Positions 1 through 5,968 of a stretch of 8,933 nucleotides of DNA are shown here, piece by piece (within the stretch, counting starts at the first letter, position 1; the number at the start of each line of letters is the position of its first letter). Source of the stretch: an uncultured Bacilli bacterium (GTDB lineage: Bacteria > Bacillota_I > Bacilli_A > RF39 > UBA660). The position numbers were made by a program, and so were the translations under genes. Under the pieces are notes generated by a model that was not told the origin of the DNA, made no database searches, and saw nothing but the letters and a program-made list of their open reading frames with translations. The stretch lies in contig CAKOYC010000038.1 in the NCBI GenBank assembly GCA_934130265.1, positions 1-8,933 of the forward strand. Direction: 5' to 3'.

Positions 1-96
1 GGAATAATTTGTCTGGTAAGGGAGAAATTATTTAAAAACTTCCATAATTTTTATCTTGACATATTACCAGATGTCTTCCTTTATCGACTGACTTTC
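1..96. other. Edge segment with no recognised gene; nested inverted repeats
   Basis: Nothing here reads as a gene I can name. In the minus-strand direction it lies downstream of the promoter at 104-132, so it would be the leader or first part of a gene outside the window. All minus-strand frames from the promoter meet a stop, although one is open from about 54 to the edge without a visible start. The arms at 12-19 (TCTGGTAA) and 64-71 (TTACCAGA) are complementary and enclose a second pair at 25-31 and 44-50 (AAATTAT / ATAATTT), so a transcript could fold into a nested hairpin. Such arms are not rare in AT-rich DNA, so this is a weak observation. Confidence 0.3.
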
Positions 97-103
97 TGAC
101 TTT

Positions 104-132
104 ATTATATCATGAATTTTAGTATCCTCCAA
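104..132 (-). promoter_or_regulatory. Sigma-70-type promoter firing leftward out of the IS-like left end
   Basis: On the minus strand TTGGAG (127-132) and a perfect TATAAT (104-109) are separated by 17 bases, the ideal spacing for a housekeeping sigma factor. Transcription would start near 97 and run off the left edge of the window. Its position just inside an IS200/IS605-like terminus is where a transposase or tnpB promoter is usually found, so I infer that it serves a gene beyond base 1. Confidence 0.55.
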
Positions 133-134
133 GC

Positions 135-190
135 ATAAGTAAACGCAATTCATCCCCCACCTTAGAGGTGAGGGACTTCTTACTACAAAA
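135..190 (-). mobile_element. IS200/IS605-like terminus (probable left end) with imperfect palindrome
   Basis: Arms at 154-162 (CCCCCACCT) and 166-174 (AGGTGAGGG) form a 9-base stem around a 3-base loop, flanked by CGCAATTCAT on one side and ACTTCTT on the other. A G/C-rich subterminal hairpin with these flanks, inside otherwise A/T-rich DNA, matches my memory of IS200/IS605 ends, which TnpA recognises as single-stranded hairpins. The one mismatch on the plus strand becomes a G-U pair on the minus strand, and a promoter points leftward just inside, so I read this as a left end of an element whose body lies left of base 1. It could instead be the right end of a plus-strand element. No tnpA or tnpB is visible, and the exact boundary, around 180-190, is inferred. 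Confidence 0.5.
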
Positions 191-226
191 GGTTAAAGAT
201 TATCATATTAATTATTAACTAGCAAG

Positions 227-244
227 AAAAATAATACTTTTATT
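227..244 (-). terminator. Possible weak terminator after the three-gene operon
   Basis: In the minus-strand direction a 5-base AATAA / TTATT stem (arms 240-244 and 230-234) with a 5-base loop is followed by a short U tract (227-230), 18 bases after the stop of the membrane-protein gene. The stem has no G/C pairs, so it would be weak. It is noted because of its position, not its strength. Confidence 0.2.
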
Positions 245-261
245 AGATATTTACAAGTTAT

Positions 262-984
262 TTACATATTATTTATCTTATCATCACTAATACCTGTTAG
301 TAATCCCTCATAATAATTATATAATGTCTCACTATTAAACATTATCTTATCATTTACTAAATTCCAATTATTTTTATTTTCTTTCAAAAAAGTAAAGATA
401 TCTTTTAACTTAGATACAGTAGCTAAATATTCATTAATAGCATCTAAATTCTTTTGATTATTCATCATATCAGCCATTAATTCATTAAGATAATAATCAT
501 TATAGTAGTCATCTTCTCTTAATTTTTTAGTTAAATAACTTTCTATTTTTTCTTTACTAGTAAGACTTTGATATTCATCTCTTAATTTAGTAAGTTTACT
601 ACCTGTATTATTGATAAGGGAGATAGTATTAGTAAACTCTTTTCCATCAGTTTTAATATTATCAATCATCAATAAATTTTCTATATTATCACTATTATCT
701 AAAATTTCATACATCTCTTTAAATAACTTTTCTTTATCTTTCAAATAATTCTTAGCTGCTTTTTCTACTAAGACATAATCTCCACTAGTAGTAATAGTAT
801 TTAATCTAGTATTAATATTATCAGTATCATTATTTTCTATTAAAAGATTTAGTTCTGTTATCTCTTTAGTTAAATTACTTTCTATCTTTAAGTCTTTCTT
901 AACACTAGTAAATATAACAAAAGTAAAAGATAATAAGATAATAAATAATATAGCTACTACTAAAATTATAATTTTCTTTTTCAT
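262..984 (-). CDS. Single-pass membrane-anchored helical protein, function unknown
   Basis: A 240-residue protein that I do not recognise. Residues 1-4 are MKKK, followed by one hydrophobic segment from about 5 to 27 (IIILVVAILF onward) and then SVKKDL, so the N-terminus fits an uncleaved signal anchor with the rest outside the membrane. There is no lipobox cysteine after the segment and no cysteine elsewhere. The remaining 210 residues are rich in Asn, Lys, Leu, Glu and Asp and look mostly alpha-helical, possibly coiled, with no enzyme motif I can see. The ATG comes one base after the stop of the upstream hydrolase gene (TAA-A-ATG), and the only Shine-Dalgarno-like bases (AGAAG) lie inside that gene, so it is probably translated by coupling. 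It is the last gene of the DUF362-hydrolase operon, and a partnership with the hydrolase is inferred from this alone. Confidence 0.75.
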   Translation of the reverse strand: MKKKIIILVVAILFIILLSFTFVIFTSVKKDLKIESNLTKEITELNLLIENNDTDNINTRLNTITTSGDYVLVEKAAKNYLKDKEKLFKEMYEILDNSDNIENLLMIDNIKTDGKEFTNTISLINNTGSKLTKLRDEYQSLTSKEKIESYLTKKLREDDYYNDYYLNELMADMMNNQKNLDAINEYLATVSKLKDIFTFLKENKNNWNLVNDKIMFNSETLYNYYEGLLTGISDDKINNM

Positions 985-985
985 T

Positions 986-2038
986 TTAATCTTCTATCTT
1001 TATAGAAGAACTATCTTTATAAGATACACTTAACATTGCCGATATGATAGTTTCTATATAAGTATATACTCCTTTATCTATATTTTTAATATTATGAAGA
1101 ATGTTTTTAACATCTTCCATTTCTACTCTTACTGGTTTAGTATACTCTTTTCCAAGATTTGCAAATAATGTTTCAAAAGTATATTCTATTTTATTATTTT
1201 CTAAGTCTTTTATCCCAGTAGTTGTTGATTCATGTAATTGTAGTGAGGACTTTGATAATTCATCTAGAACAAAACATTGTCCAAAGATATTCCAAGAGGT
1301 TGGATAGTGTTCTTCAAAAGCAAAGAGATTACTCTTTACTACTTTATAGTTACTATTATTTAATAAGATACCAACACAAGACATAGAAGGTACTATATTA
1401 TTAAGTTTAGGTAATACTCTTTTATATTTTAAACTGTTATACTCTTCTAATCTAAGACCTGGTCCATCAAAGTTATAGATAGCAGTTATTTTATTAAATA
1501 GGCTATCATCTAGTTCCATACTACTAACTAAAGCAAGATTACCTCCTTTAGAGTGTCCTGTTACATAAACTTCTTTATTATTAATATCTATATTATCTTT
1601 TAAGTAGTTAACTGCTAGTGTTTGGGTAACTGTTAGATACTTATATGCTATTCTAATATTTTCAATCCAACCAATTAAAGAGCCATCTGTTCCTTTAAAA
1701 CTTACTATTTTTTTATCATCTAAGATAAAAGTTGCTGCCCCAAACTGGGTAGTATCATCCTTAATTCTTACAAAGTTTTTAATCTTAAGGCTCTTATATC
1801 TTTTAGAATTTTTTATAGTATCTAATAGTTCATAAGCTTTAGGTACCATTACTCCTACATCTTCCTTATGATATTTATAAGTATAGTCATAAAATTCAGA
1901 TAGAGGAATTTCTTTATTAAAGGATTCTCCTGGTAAATATACTAATATTGAAAACAATAAGATATCAATTTTATTAAAAGTTGCTTCTTCTAAAGTTAAA
2001 TCTTTATAGTAATTTAAATAATCTATTATTGTATACAT
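986..2038 (-). CDS. Mbeg1-like (DUF2974) alpha/beta hydrolase
   Basis: A 350-residue protein with the nucleophile elbow GHSKGG at 161-166, making Ser163 the probable catalytic serine. It follows a predicted beta strand (VYVT) and precedes a helix (NLALVSSM), the standard alpha/beta-hydrolase layout. The sequence YNFDGPG (188-194), the segment IVPSMSCVGILL (215-226) and the HYPTSW segment from His244 are landmarks I associate with the DUF2974/Mbeg1-like family. Asp191 and His244 are candidates for the rest of the triad. There is no signal peptide, so the enzyme is probably cytoplasmic; an esterase or lipase-like activity is the family expectation, and the substrate is unknown. AGGAG lies 5 bases before the ATG, supporting this start. 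The gene begins 16 bases after the DUF362 stop and ends one base before the membrane-protein ATG, so the three form an operon. Confidence 0.85.
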   Translation of the reverse strand: MYTIIDYLNYYKDLTLEEATFNKIDILLFSILVYLPGESFNKEIPLSEFYDYTYKYHKEDVGVMVPKAYELLDTIKNSKRYKSLKIKNFVRIKDDTTQFGAATFILDDKKIVSFKGTDGSLIGWIENIRIAYKYLTVTQTLAVNYLKDNIDINNKEVYVTGHSKGGNLALVSSMELDDSLFNKITAIYNFDGPGLRLEEYNSLKYKRVLPKLNNIVPSMSCVGILLNNSNYKVVKSNLFAFEEHYPTSWNIFGQCFVLDELSKSSLQLHESTTTGIKDLENNKIEYTFETLFANLGKEYTKPVRVEMEDVKNILHNIKNIDKGVYTYIETIISAMLSVSYKDSSSIKIED

Positions 2039-2054
2039 CTACTACTCCTACTAA

Positions 2055-2942
2055 TTAATCTATATTTATTACCTCATAATCAGTTGTTCCAATACCAAGT
2101 TCTTCTGCTGTTTCAACAATATGAATGGCATGTTTTTCTTCCATTCTTTTTATAAGTGATGCTTTTCCTTCATCTTTAGAATTAATAATAGCATCATAAC
2201 AACATTTATCAAGTGCTACTGGATCAAGACTTGCATAAATTCCGATATCAGCCATTTCTGGTTCACTTGGATTAGAGTCACAATCACAATCGATTGATAT
2301 TTTGTTAGCTACATTGATATAAGCCATATTATCACTTCCAAAGTGCTCAATAACTGCTTTATCAGCTTCTGCCATACTCTCTAAGAATCCATCTTGATTT
2401 TCTGTATAATTCCATAGTTCAGCAGGTGACGTTGTTCTTCCAACAGAGTGAATCCAAGCTTTACCATTACTAGAAGCTACACCAATACTCATATTTTTTA
2501 AAGCTCCACCAAAACCACCCATAGCATGTCCTTTGAAATGTGATAGGATTAGCATAGAGTCATAGTTATTAATGTGACTTCCCACTATATTTCTATTTTG
2601 TAAATGTCCTTGATAGTTAACAGGTATTTCAATACTTCCTTCACTATCCATTATATCAACTTCTGCTATATCACAAAATCCATGGGCTTTAGCAGTAGCT
2701 AAATGATCTTCTGTTTTCATTCTCTTACCAGGATAAGCTGTATTACATTCAACTATGGTTCCATTTAATTTATGTACTAAACCTTTAATTAGATTAGGAT
2801 CTAGATAATTATGTCCACCCATTTCACCAGTTGATATTTTAACAGCAACCTTTCCTTTTAATTCTCTATTTAAAGCTTCATAAATATTTACTAGTCCATC
2901 ACTAGTTATTTCTTTTGTAAAATAAACTTTTGCTTTTTCCAT
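2055..2942 (-). CDS. DUF362 domain-containing protein
   Basis: A 295-residue protein covering one whole DUF362 domain. Diagnostic stretches are KISTGEMGGHNYLDP (35-49), SHFKGHAMGGFGGALKN (134-150) and a C-terminal PEMADIGIYASLDPVALD (229-246). The segment DCDCDSNP (218-225) and the pair Cys247-Cys248 could bind a metal or Fe-S cluster, but no ferredoxin-like CxxCxxC cluster is present, unlike DUF362 proteins fused to a 4Fe-4S domain. There is no signal peptide, so it is probably cytoplasmic. The biochemical role of the family is not established as far as I know. AAGGAG precedes the ATG at normal spacing. It is the first gene of an operon with the hydrolase and the membrane protein. Its 5' flank is unusual: an IS200/IS605-like right end stops about 25 bases upstream of the start codon, leaving no room for a native promoter after the element. 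Confidence 0.88.
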   Translation of the reverse strand: MEKAKVYFTKEITSDGLVNIYEALNRELKGKVAVKISTGEMGGHNYLDPNLIKGLVHKLNGTIVECNTAYPGKRMKTEDHLATAKAHGFCDIAEVDIMDSEGSIEIPVNYQGHLQNRNIVGSHINNYDSMLILSHFKGHAMGGFGGALKNMSIGVASSNGKAWIHSVGRTTSPAELWNYTENQDGFLESMAEADKAVIEHFGSDNMAYINVANKISIDCDCDSNPSEPEMADIGIYASLDPVALDKCCYDAIINSKDEGKASLIKRMEEKHAIHIVETAEELGIGTTDYEVINID

Positions 2943-2967
2943 TTAATTCTCCTTCTTTCATTTCTAT

Positions 2968-3145
2968 TGTGAACTACCAATCACCTAAAGATAATGGGCT
3001 TCTAAAGAGCTAACGCTCCTATTTAAGAAGTTTGATATTTAAGTTTCTACCTAAGCAATTGGCAATCCGTATTCTTATGAGCGTGTCCACTTTGCCACTA
3101 CCGTATAGGATATTCATATCCACAATGCTACTTTTACGCATAAAC
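2968..3145 (-). mobile_element. Orphan IS200/IS605-type right end / omega-RNA-like segment without tnpB
   Basis: In the minus-strand direction this block ends in GGTAGTTCACA (2968-2978), preceded by an imperfect hairpin (arms 2990-2998 and 2977-2985, loop TAAA on the plus strand, two G-U pairs and one mismatch), then AGGAGC-GTTA-GCTCTT (3005-3020) and GGATAT-GA-ATATCC (3108-3121). From memory, this series of hairpins, with GAAGCCCA before the terminal hairpin and a TTCAC end, resembles the 3' end of TnpB elements, which is also transcribed as the omega RNA. Hairpins pair better on the minus strand because of G-U pairs, fixing the orientation. No TnpB reading frame remains to the right, where the DUF4143 gene ends at 3171. 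It is either a decayed remnant or a short non-autonomous element; TTTAT near 3140-3145 could be the target-site motif at its left boundary, which is uncertain. Confidence 0.6.
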
Positions 3146-3170
3146 TATTTATTAAGTTTTAACATATTTT

Positions 3171-4520
3171 TTATAGTAAACAAGTCATATATATTGGTAA
3201 ATACAAAATACCATTTTCTTCTTTTAAATCTTTAGTATGAATTATTATTGGTCTATCTATATAATCTTTATATTTATCTCTTAACTTGTTAAGTGAAGAA
3301 TAAGTATATCTATCACCAGACTTTACTTCAATTGGAATAATATTATGCTTAGATGTTATAGTATCCTTAGTTATAAGAAAATCTATTTCCATAGTTTCAT
3401 TCGCATTTTCACTGTTATATTTAGAAAAGAAATATAGTTTTCTTCCTATCGATGTCAGAGTTTGAGCAATAATATTTTCCATTATCATTCCTTCATTAAA
3501 TGATAGTTTATCAAATAATATCTTTTTATATATTTCTTCTTTAGCTATTTCTCTTTCATTAAATACCAAAGCTAACAATAATCCGGTATCAAAAAAATAG
3601 CATTTCAAACTATTATCATCTATTCTTTGTCCTAACCCTATATTTGGTTCTGTAGTATTATAAGCTATATTAATTAGCCCAGCATCTTTTAACCAATAAA
3701 ATGCTCCTTCATAGTTTCTAAATCTTGCATTTGATGATAAATTAGCTAGATTAAATTTCTTTTCATGTTTTTGCAATTGTGATGGAATAGTATCAAATAT
3801 CTGCTCTACTTTTAAGTTTATTTCATCAGCATGTTTTCTAATATCATCTCTATATAAAGACAAAAGATCTCTTTTAATTCTATCTGCTTCTTGAAAACTC
3901 TTTGTGTTTATATATTCTAATATTACTTGGGGCATTCCCCCAACAATTAAATACTGCTTATAATAATCCATTACTTTTCTATGTATTATATCAGTAAGTG
4001 ATTTTTTTTCGTTGTAACATTTTCTTATAAAATCCATTAAATTGTCATTTCCCATAGCCCATAAAAACTCTTCAAAATCCATTGGATATAATGTTATTTT
4101 TCTTTCCTCAGATGGTATCAAAATATCTTTAATATTTTTATGAATTGAAATTAATGAACCTGTTTCTATATAATCATAACGTCCATCGGCTACTAAATGC
4201 TTTATTAAGCTTCTTGCTCTAGGACAAAACTGTACTTCATCAAAGATAAACAATGTATCTCTTTCATACAAAGTAACATTATAGAATTCTTGCAAGTACA
4301 TAAATAGCATATCTAAATTACTTGCATAGTCATAAAATAAATTTTTTACCTCATCAGTTACAAAAGCAAAGTCAATTAAGATATAGGATTTATAATTTTC
4401 TTTAGCAAACTCTTTTACTATATAACTTTTTCCAACACGCCTTGCTCCCTCAATAAGTAAAGCTGTTTTTCCATTTTGTTTTTTCCATTCAACTAATTGA
4501 TTATATATTTTTCTTTTCAT
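3171..4520 (-). CDS. AAA ATPase with DUF4143 / PD-(D/E)XK C-terminal domain
   Basis: A 449-residue cytoplasmic protein of the AAA_14-DUF4143 family. The N-terminal ATPase has Walker A GARRVGKS (25-32), Walker B LFIFDEVQ (90-97, Asp94 and Glu95) and ETGS (119-122) at the sensor-1 position. The motif YPMDFEEFL (145-153) and LIVGGMPQV (191-199) are typical of the family. The C-terminal part contains Glu348, EIDFLI (378-383, Asp380) and IPIEVKSG (395-402, Glu398-x-Lys400), the D...ExK pattern of a PD-(D/E)XK nuclease fold, so the nuclease core seems intact. The cellular role of these proteins is poorly known; they are numerous and variable in Bacillota genomes and often suspected of being mobile or defence-linked. 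GGAAGG stands before the ATG at 4520. The gene has its own promoter and no close partner, 228 bases from DUF362. Confidence 0.88.
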   Translation of the reverse strand: MKRKIYNQLVEWKKQNGKTALLIEGARRVGKSYIVKEFAKENYKSYILIDFAFVTDEVKNLFYDYASNLDMLFMYLQEFYNVTLYERDTLFIFDEVQFCPRARSLIKHLVADGRYDYIETGSLISIHKNIKDILIPSEERKITLYPMDFEEFLWAMGNDNLMDFIRKCYNEKKSLTDIIHRKVMDYYKQYLIVGGMPQVILEYINTKSFQEADRIKRDLLSLYRDDIRKHADEINLKVEQIFDTIPSQLQKHEKKFNLANLSSNARFRNYEGAFYWLKDAGLINIAYNTTEPNIGLGQRIDDNSLKCYFFDTGLLLALVFNEREIAKEEIYKKILFDKLSFNEGMIMENIIAQTLTSIGRKLYFFSKYNSENANETMEIDFLITKDTITSKHNIIPIEVKSGDRYTYSSLNKLRDKYKDYIDRPIIIHTKDLKEENGILYLPIYMTCLL

Positions 4521-4542
4521 AATTATTCCTTCCTTTACTTTA

Positions 4543-4570
4543 ATTATATATCATTATTTTTAATATTCAA
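4543..4570 (-). promoter_or_regulatory. Promoter of the DUF4143 ATPase gene
   Basis: On the minus strand TTGAAT (4565-4570) and TATAAT (4543-4548) are 16 bases apart, upstream of the GGAAGG ribosome binding site and ATG at 4520. The -10 is perfect and the -35 matches four of six consensus bases. The direct repeats at 4576-4623 lie immediately upstream, where an activator or UP-like element would act. Confidence 0.5.
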
Positions 4571-4575
4571 TATTT

Positions 4576-4623
4576 TTTTGCACGAAACTAGAAATAATAT
4601 TTGCCTCGTTTTGCACGAAACTA
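4576..4623 (-). repeat. Tandem 15-base direct repeat upstream of the ATPase promoter
   Basis: TTTTGCACGAAACTA occurs exactly at 4576-4590 and again at 4609-4623, a 33-base period close to three helical turns. Similarity continues past each copy (GAAATAATA versus AGAATAATA). The CGTGC core is conspicuous in this A/T-rich spacer. Two phased copies adjoining the -35 at 4565-4570 suggest binding sites for a dimeric or cooperative regulator. No regulator gene lies next to it, so the protein that binds is unknown. Confidence 0.6.
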
Positions 4624-4721
4624 AGAATAATAGATAATTATTTGTAAAAGTAAATACATTTATATAATATTATATAAACATTTGTTCGTCAATAACTATT
4701 TTAATTTTTATCTATTAAACC

Positions 4722-4749
4722 AAAAGAGAATCAAATATGACATTCGATT
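4722..4749 (-). terminator. Possible weak terminator of the MazG-to-CmpB operon
   Basis: Just after the CmpB-family stop, the minus-strand RNA can form an 8-pair stem (AATCGAAT / ATTTGATT, one G-U pair, arms 4742-4749 and 4729-4736) with a 5-base loop, followed by CTCTTTT. The stem is mostly A-U and the U tract is short, so termination would be partial, but location and orientation fit. Confidence 0.35.
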
Positions 4750-4754
4750 ACCTT

Positions 4755-5387
4755 TTAAAATTTAACATAAGGAACACCCAGTTTTGAATAAACATTATAT
4801 GCCCTTGGTAAATGAAAGATTCTTGCTATTAATAAGTTATAAATTTCATCTAACATAAAGATAGAAAATAAAATAACACTAATACTTATAAATACTTTCT
4901 TATTAGATTTCTTAGCCAAATAATAACACAGTGGTATTACTATATACATTAAAAGGAGTGCAAAAACACCAAACACCAACACACTTCTTAAACAAACATA
5001 ACCATTTATATTTAAAGCACCAAGTATTTCTTGACTATAATCCCAACATCTTTTCCCTGCTATCTTATCCATTCCAAGTCCTGAAAAATATTCAAGTATA
5101 CCAGTTGTTATAACACTAGTTAAAAATACTTTTAACGGTTTCTTTCTATCTTTATAAGTTAGAAAATAAATCATAATTGACCCAGTAGCATAAATATTAA
5201 TCCAAGGTAAGAAGTTACCTCCTCGCCAATAAAATGTTTTCATACCACCATTAAAATAATAAAAAATAAACTCATAAAGAAAACCAAACATACCAGTTAT
5301 TACAACTAATAAACAAAAAATACCTATCATTGTTTCTTTATCAAACTTAATATCTTCATTTAGATATTTTAAATACTTCTCTTTCAT
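4755..5387 (-). CDS. CmpB-family (putative ABC-transporter type IV) integral membrane protein
   Basis: A 210-residue polytopic membrane protein with about five hydrophobic segments (near 18-41, 60-78, 86-104, 131-155 and 164-189). The conserved region around residues 96-135 (Leu-Glu-Tyr, then KRCWDYS, then NGYVCLR) matches the PF06541 pattern, in which a W-D-Y motif is followed by an N-G-x-x-C/R segment before a long helix. The family was named as a putative ABC-transporter membrane component, but no ATPase gene is adjacent and the true role is not established. A periplasmic-facing or envelope function is only inferred. The gene starts 15 bases after the Tag stop, with AGAGG directly after that stop and about 10 bases before the ATG, so it is the last gene of the operon. 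A weak terminator-like hairpin follows it. Confidence 0.75.
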   Translation of the reverse strand: MKEKYLKYLNEDIKFDKETMIGIFCLLVVITGMFGFLYEFIFYYFNGGMKTFYWRGGNFLPWINIYATGSIMIYFLTYKDRKKPLKVFLTSVITTGILEYFSGLGMDKIAGKRCWDYSQEILGALNINGYVCLRSVLVFGVFALLLMYIVIPLCYYLAKKSNKKVFISISVILFSIFMLDEIYNLLIARIFHLPRAYNVYSKLGVPYVKF

Positions 5388-5402
5388 ACTGCTTAAACCT
5401 CT

Positions 5403-5951
5403 TTAATTCTTTTTATATAGGAAACACTCTTTATCATGGGAATAGATAATACCTACTGCTTGTAAATAAGAATAGATAATAACACTTCCTACAAACTTCA
5501 TCCCTCTTTTTTTTAAATCTTTAGAAATATTATCAGACAGTTCATTAGTTGTTTTGTCTATCTCATAAAGTATTTCTTCATTAGTAAAAGTTTTCAAATA
5601 GTTTCTAAAACTACCATACTCTTTTCTAATACTTTTAAATATTTTAGCATTATTAATACTAGCTTTAATCTTTAATTTATTTCTAATAATCTTTTTATTA
5701 TTTATTAATTCACCAATCTTATCATCACTATAATTACATATCTTATCTAGATTAAAGTTATCATATGCTTTTCTAAAGTCTTCTCTTTTATTTAAAACAC
5801 ATTCCCAAGAAAGTCCTGCTTGAAATGATTCTAATAATAACATTTCAAACAAGTAGTTATCATCTAAATTAAGATGGCACCACTCTTCATCATGATATTT
5901 AACATATAAGGGATTATCTAAGTTACACCATTTACATCTAATAATTTTCAT
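5403..5951 (-). CDS. tag: DNA-3-methyladenine glycosylase I
   Basis: A 182-residue base-excision repair enzyme that removes 3-methyladenine from alkylated DNA. Counting from the ATG at 5951, it keeps the family's zinc-binding residues: Cys6, His20 (in KYHDEEW), and His172 and Cys176 (SHDKEC), equivalent to Cys4, His17, His175 and Cys179 of E. coli Tag. Glu41 and the QAGLSW motif (44-49) correspond to the base-recognition pocket, and KKRGMKFVG (near 147-155) to the C-terminal signature. Length is close to the usual 187. An extra cysteine gives CKWC at 6-9. The start is ambiguous: GTG at 5954 directly precedes ATG at 5951, and GAGGTG overlaps or abuts both, too close for a normal ribosome binding site. 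The upstream stop lies only 14-17 bases away, so translation is probably coupled. Its presence behind the nuclease-helicase gene may be coincidental. Confidence 0.93.
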   Translation of the reverse strand: MKIIRCKWCNLDNPLYVKYHDEEWCHLNLDDNYLFEMLLLESFQAGLSWECVLNKREDFRKAYDNFNLDKICNYSDDKIGELINNKKIIRNKLKIKASINNAKIFKSIRKEYGSFRNYLKTFTNEEILYEIDKTTNELSDNISKDLKKRGMKFVGSVIIYSYLQAVGIIYSHDKECFLYKKN

Positions 5952-5968
5952 CACCTCATTTATATCTA

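Noticed and set aside
1101..1307. Plus-strand frame of 68 codons
   Set aside because: Lies wholly antisense inside the well-supported DUF2974 hydrolase gene; no family resemblance.
3032..3235. Plus-strand frame of 67 codons
   Set aside because: It runs antisense across the omega-RNA-like block and the end of the ATPase gene, has no ribosome binding site and no recognisable domain.
4576..4623. CRISPR-like repeats
   Set aside because: Only two 15-base copies with an 18-base spacer, no further units and no cas genes.
4931..5113. Plus-strand frame of 60 codons
   Set aside because: Antisense shadow of the CmpB-family membrane gene.
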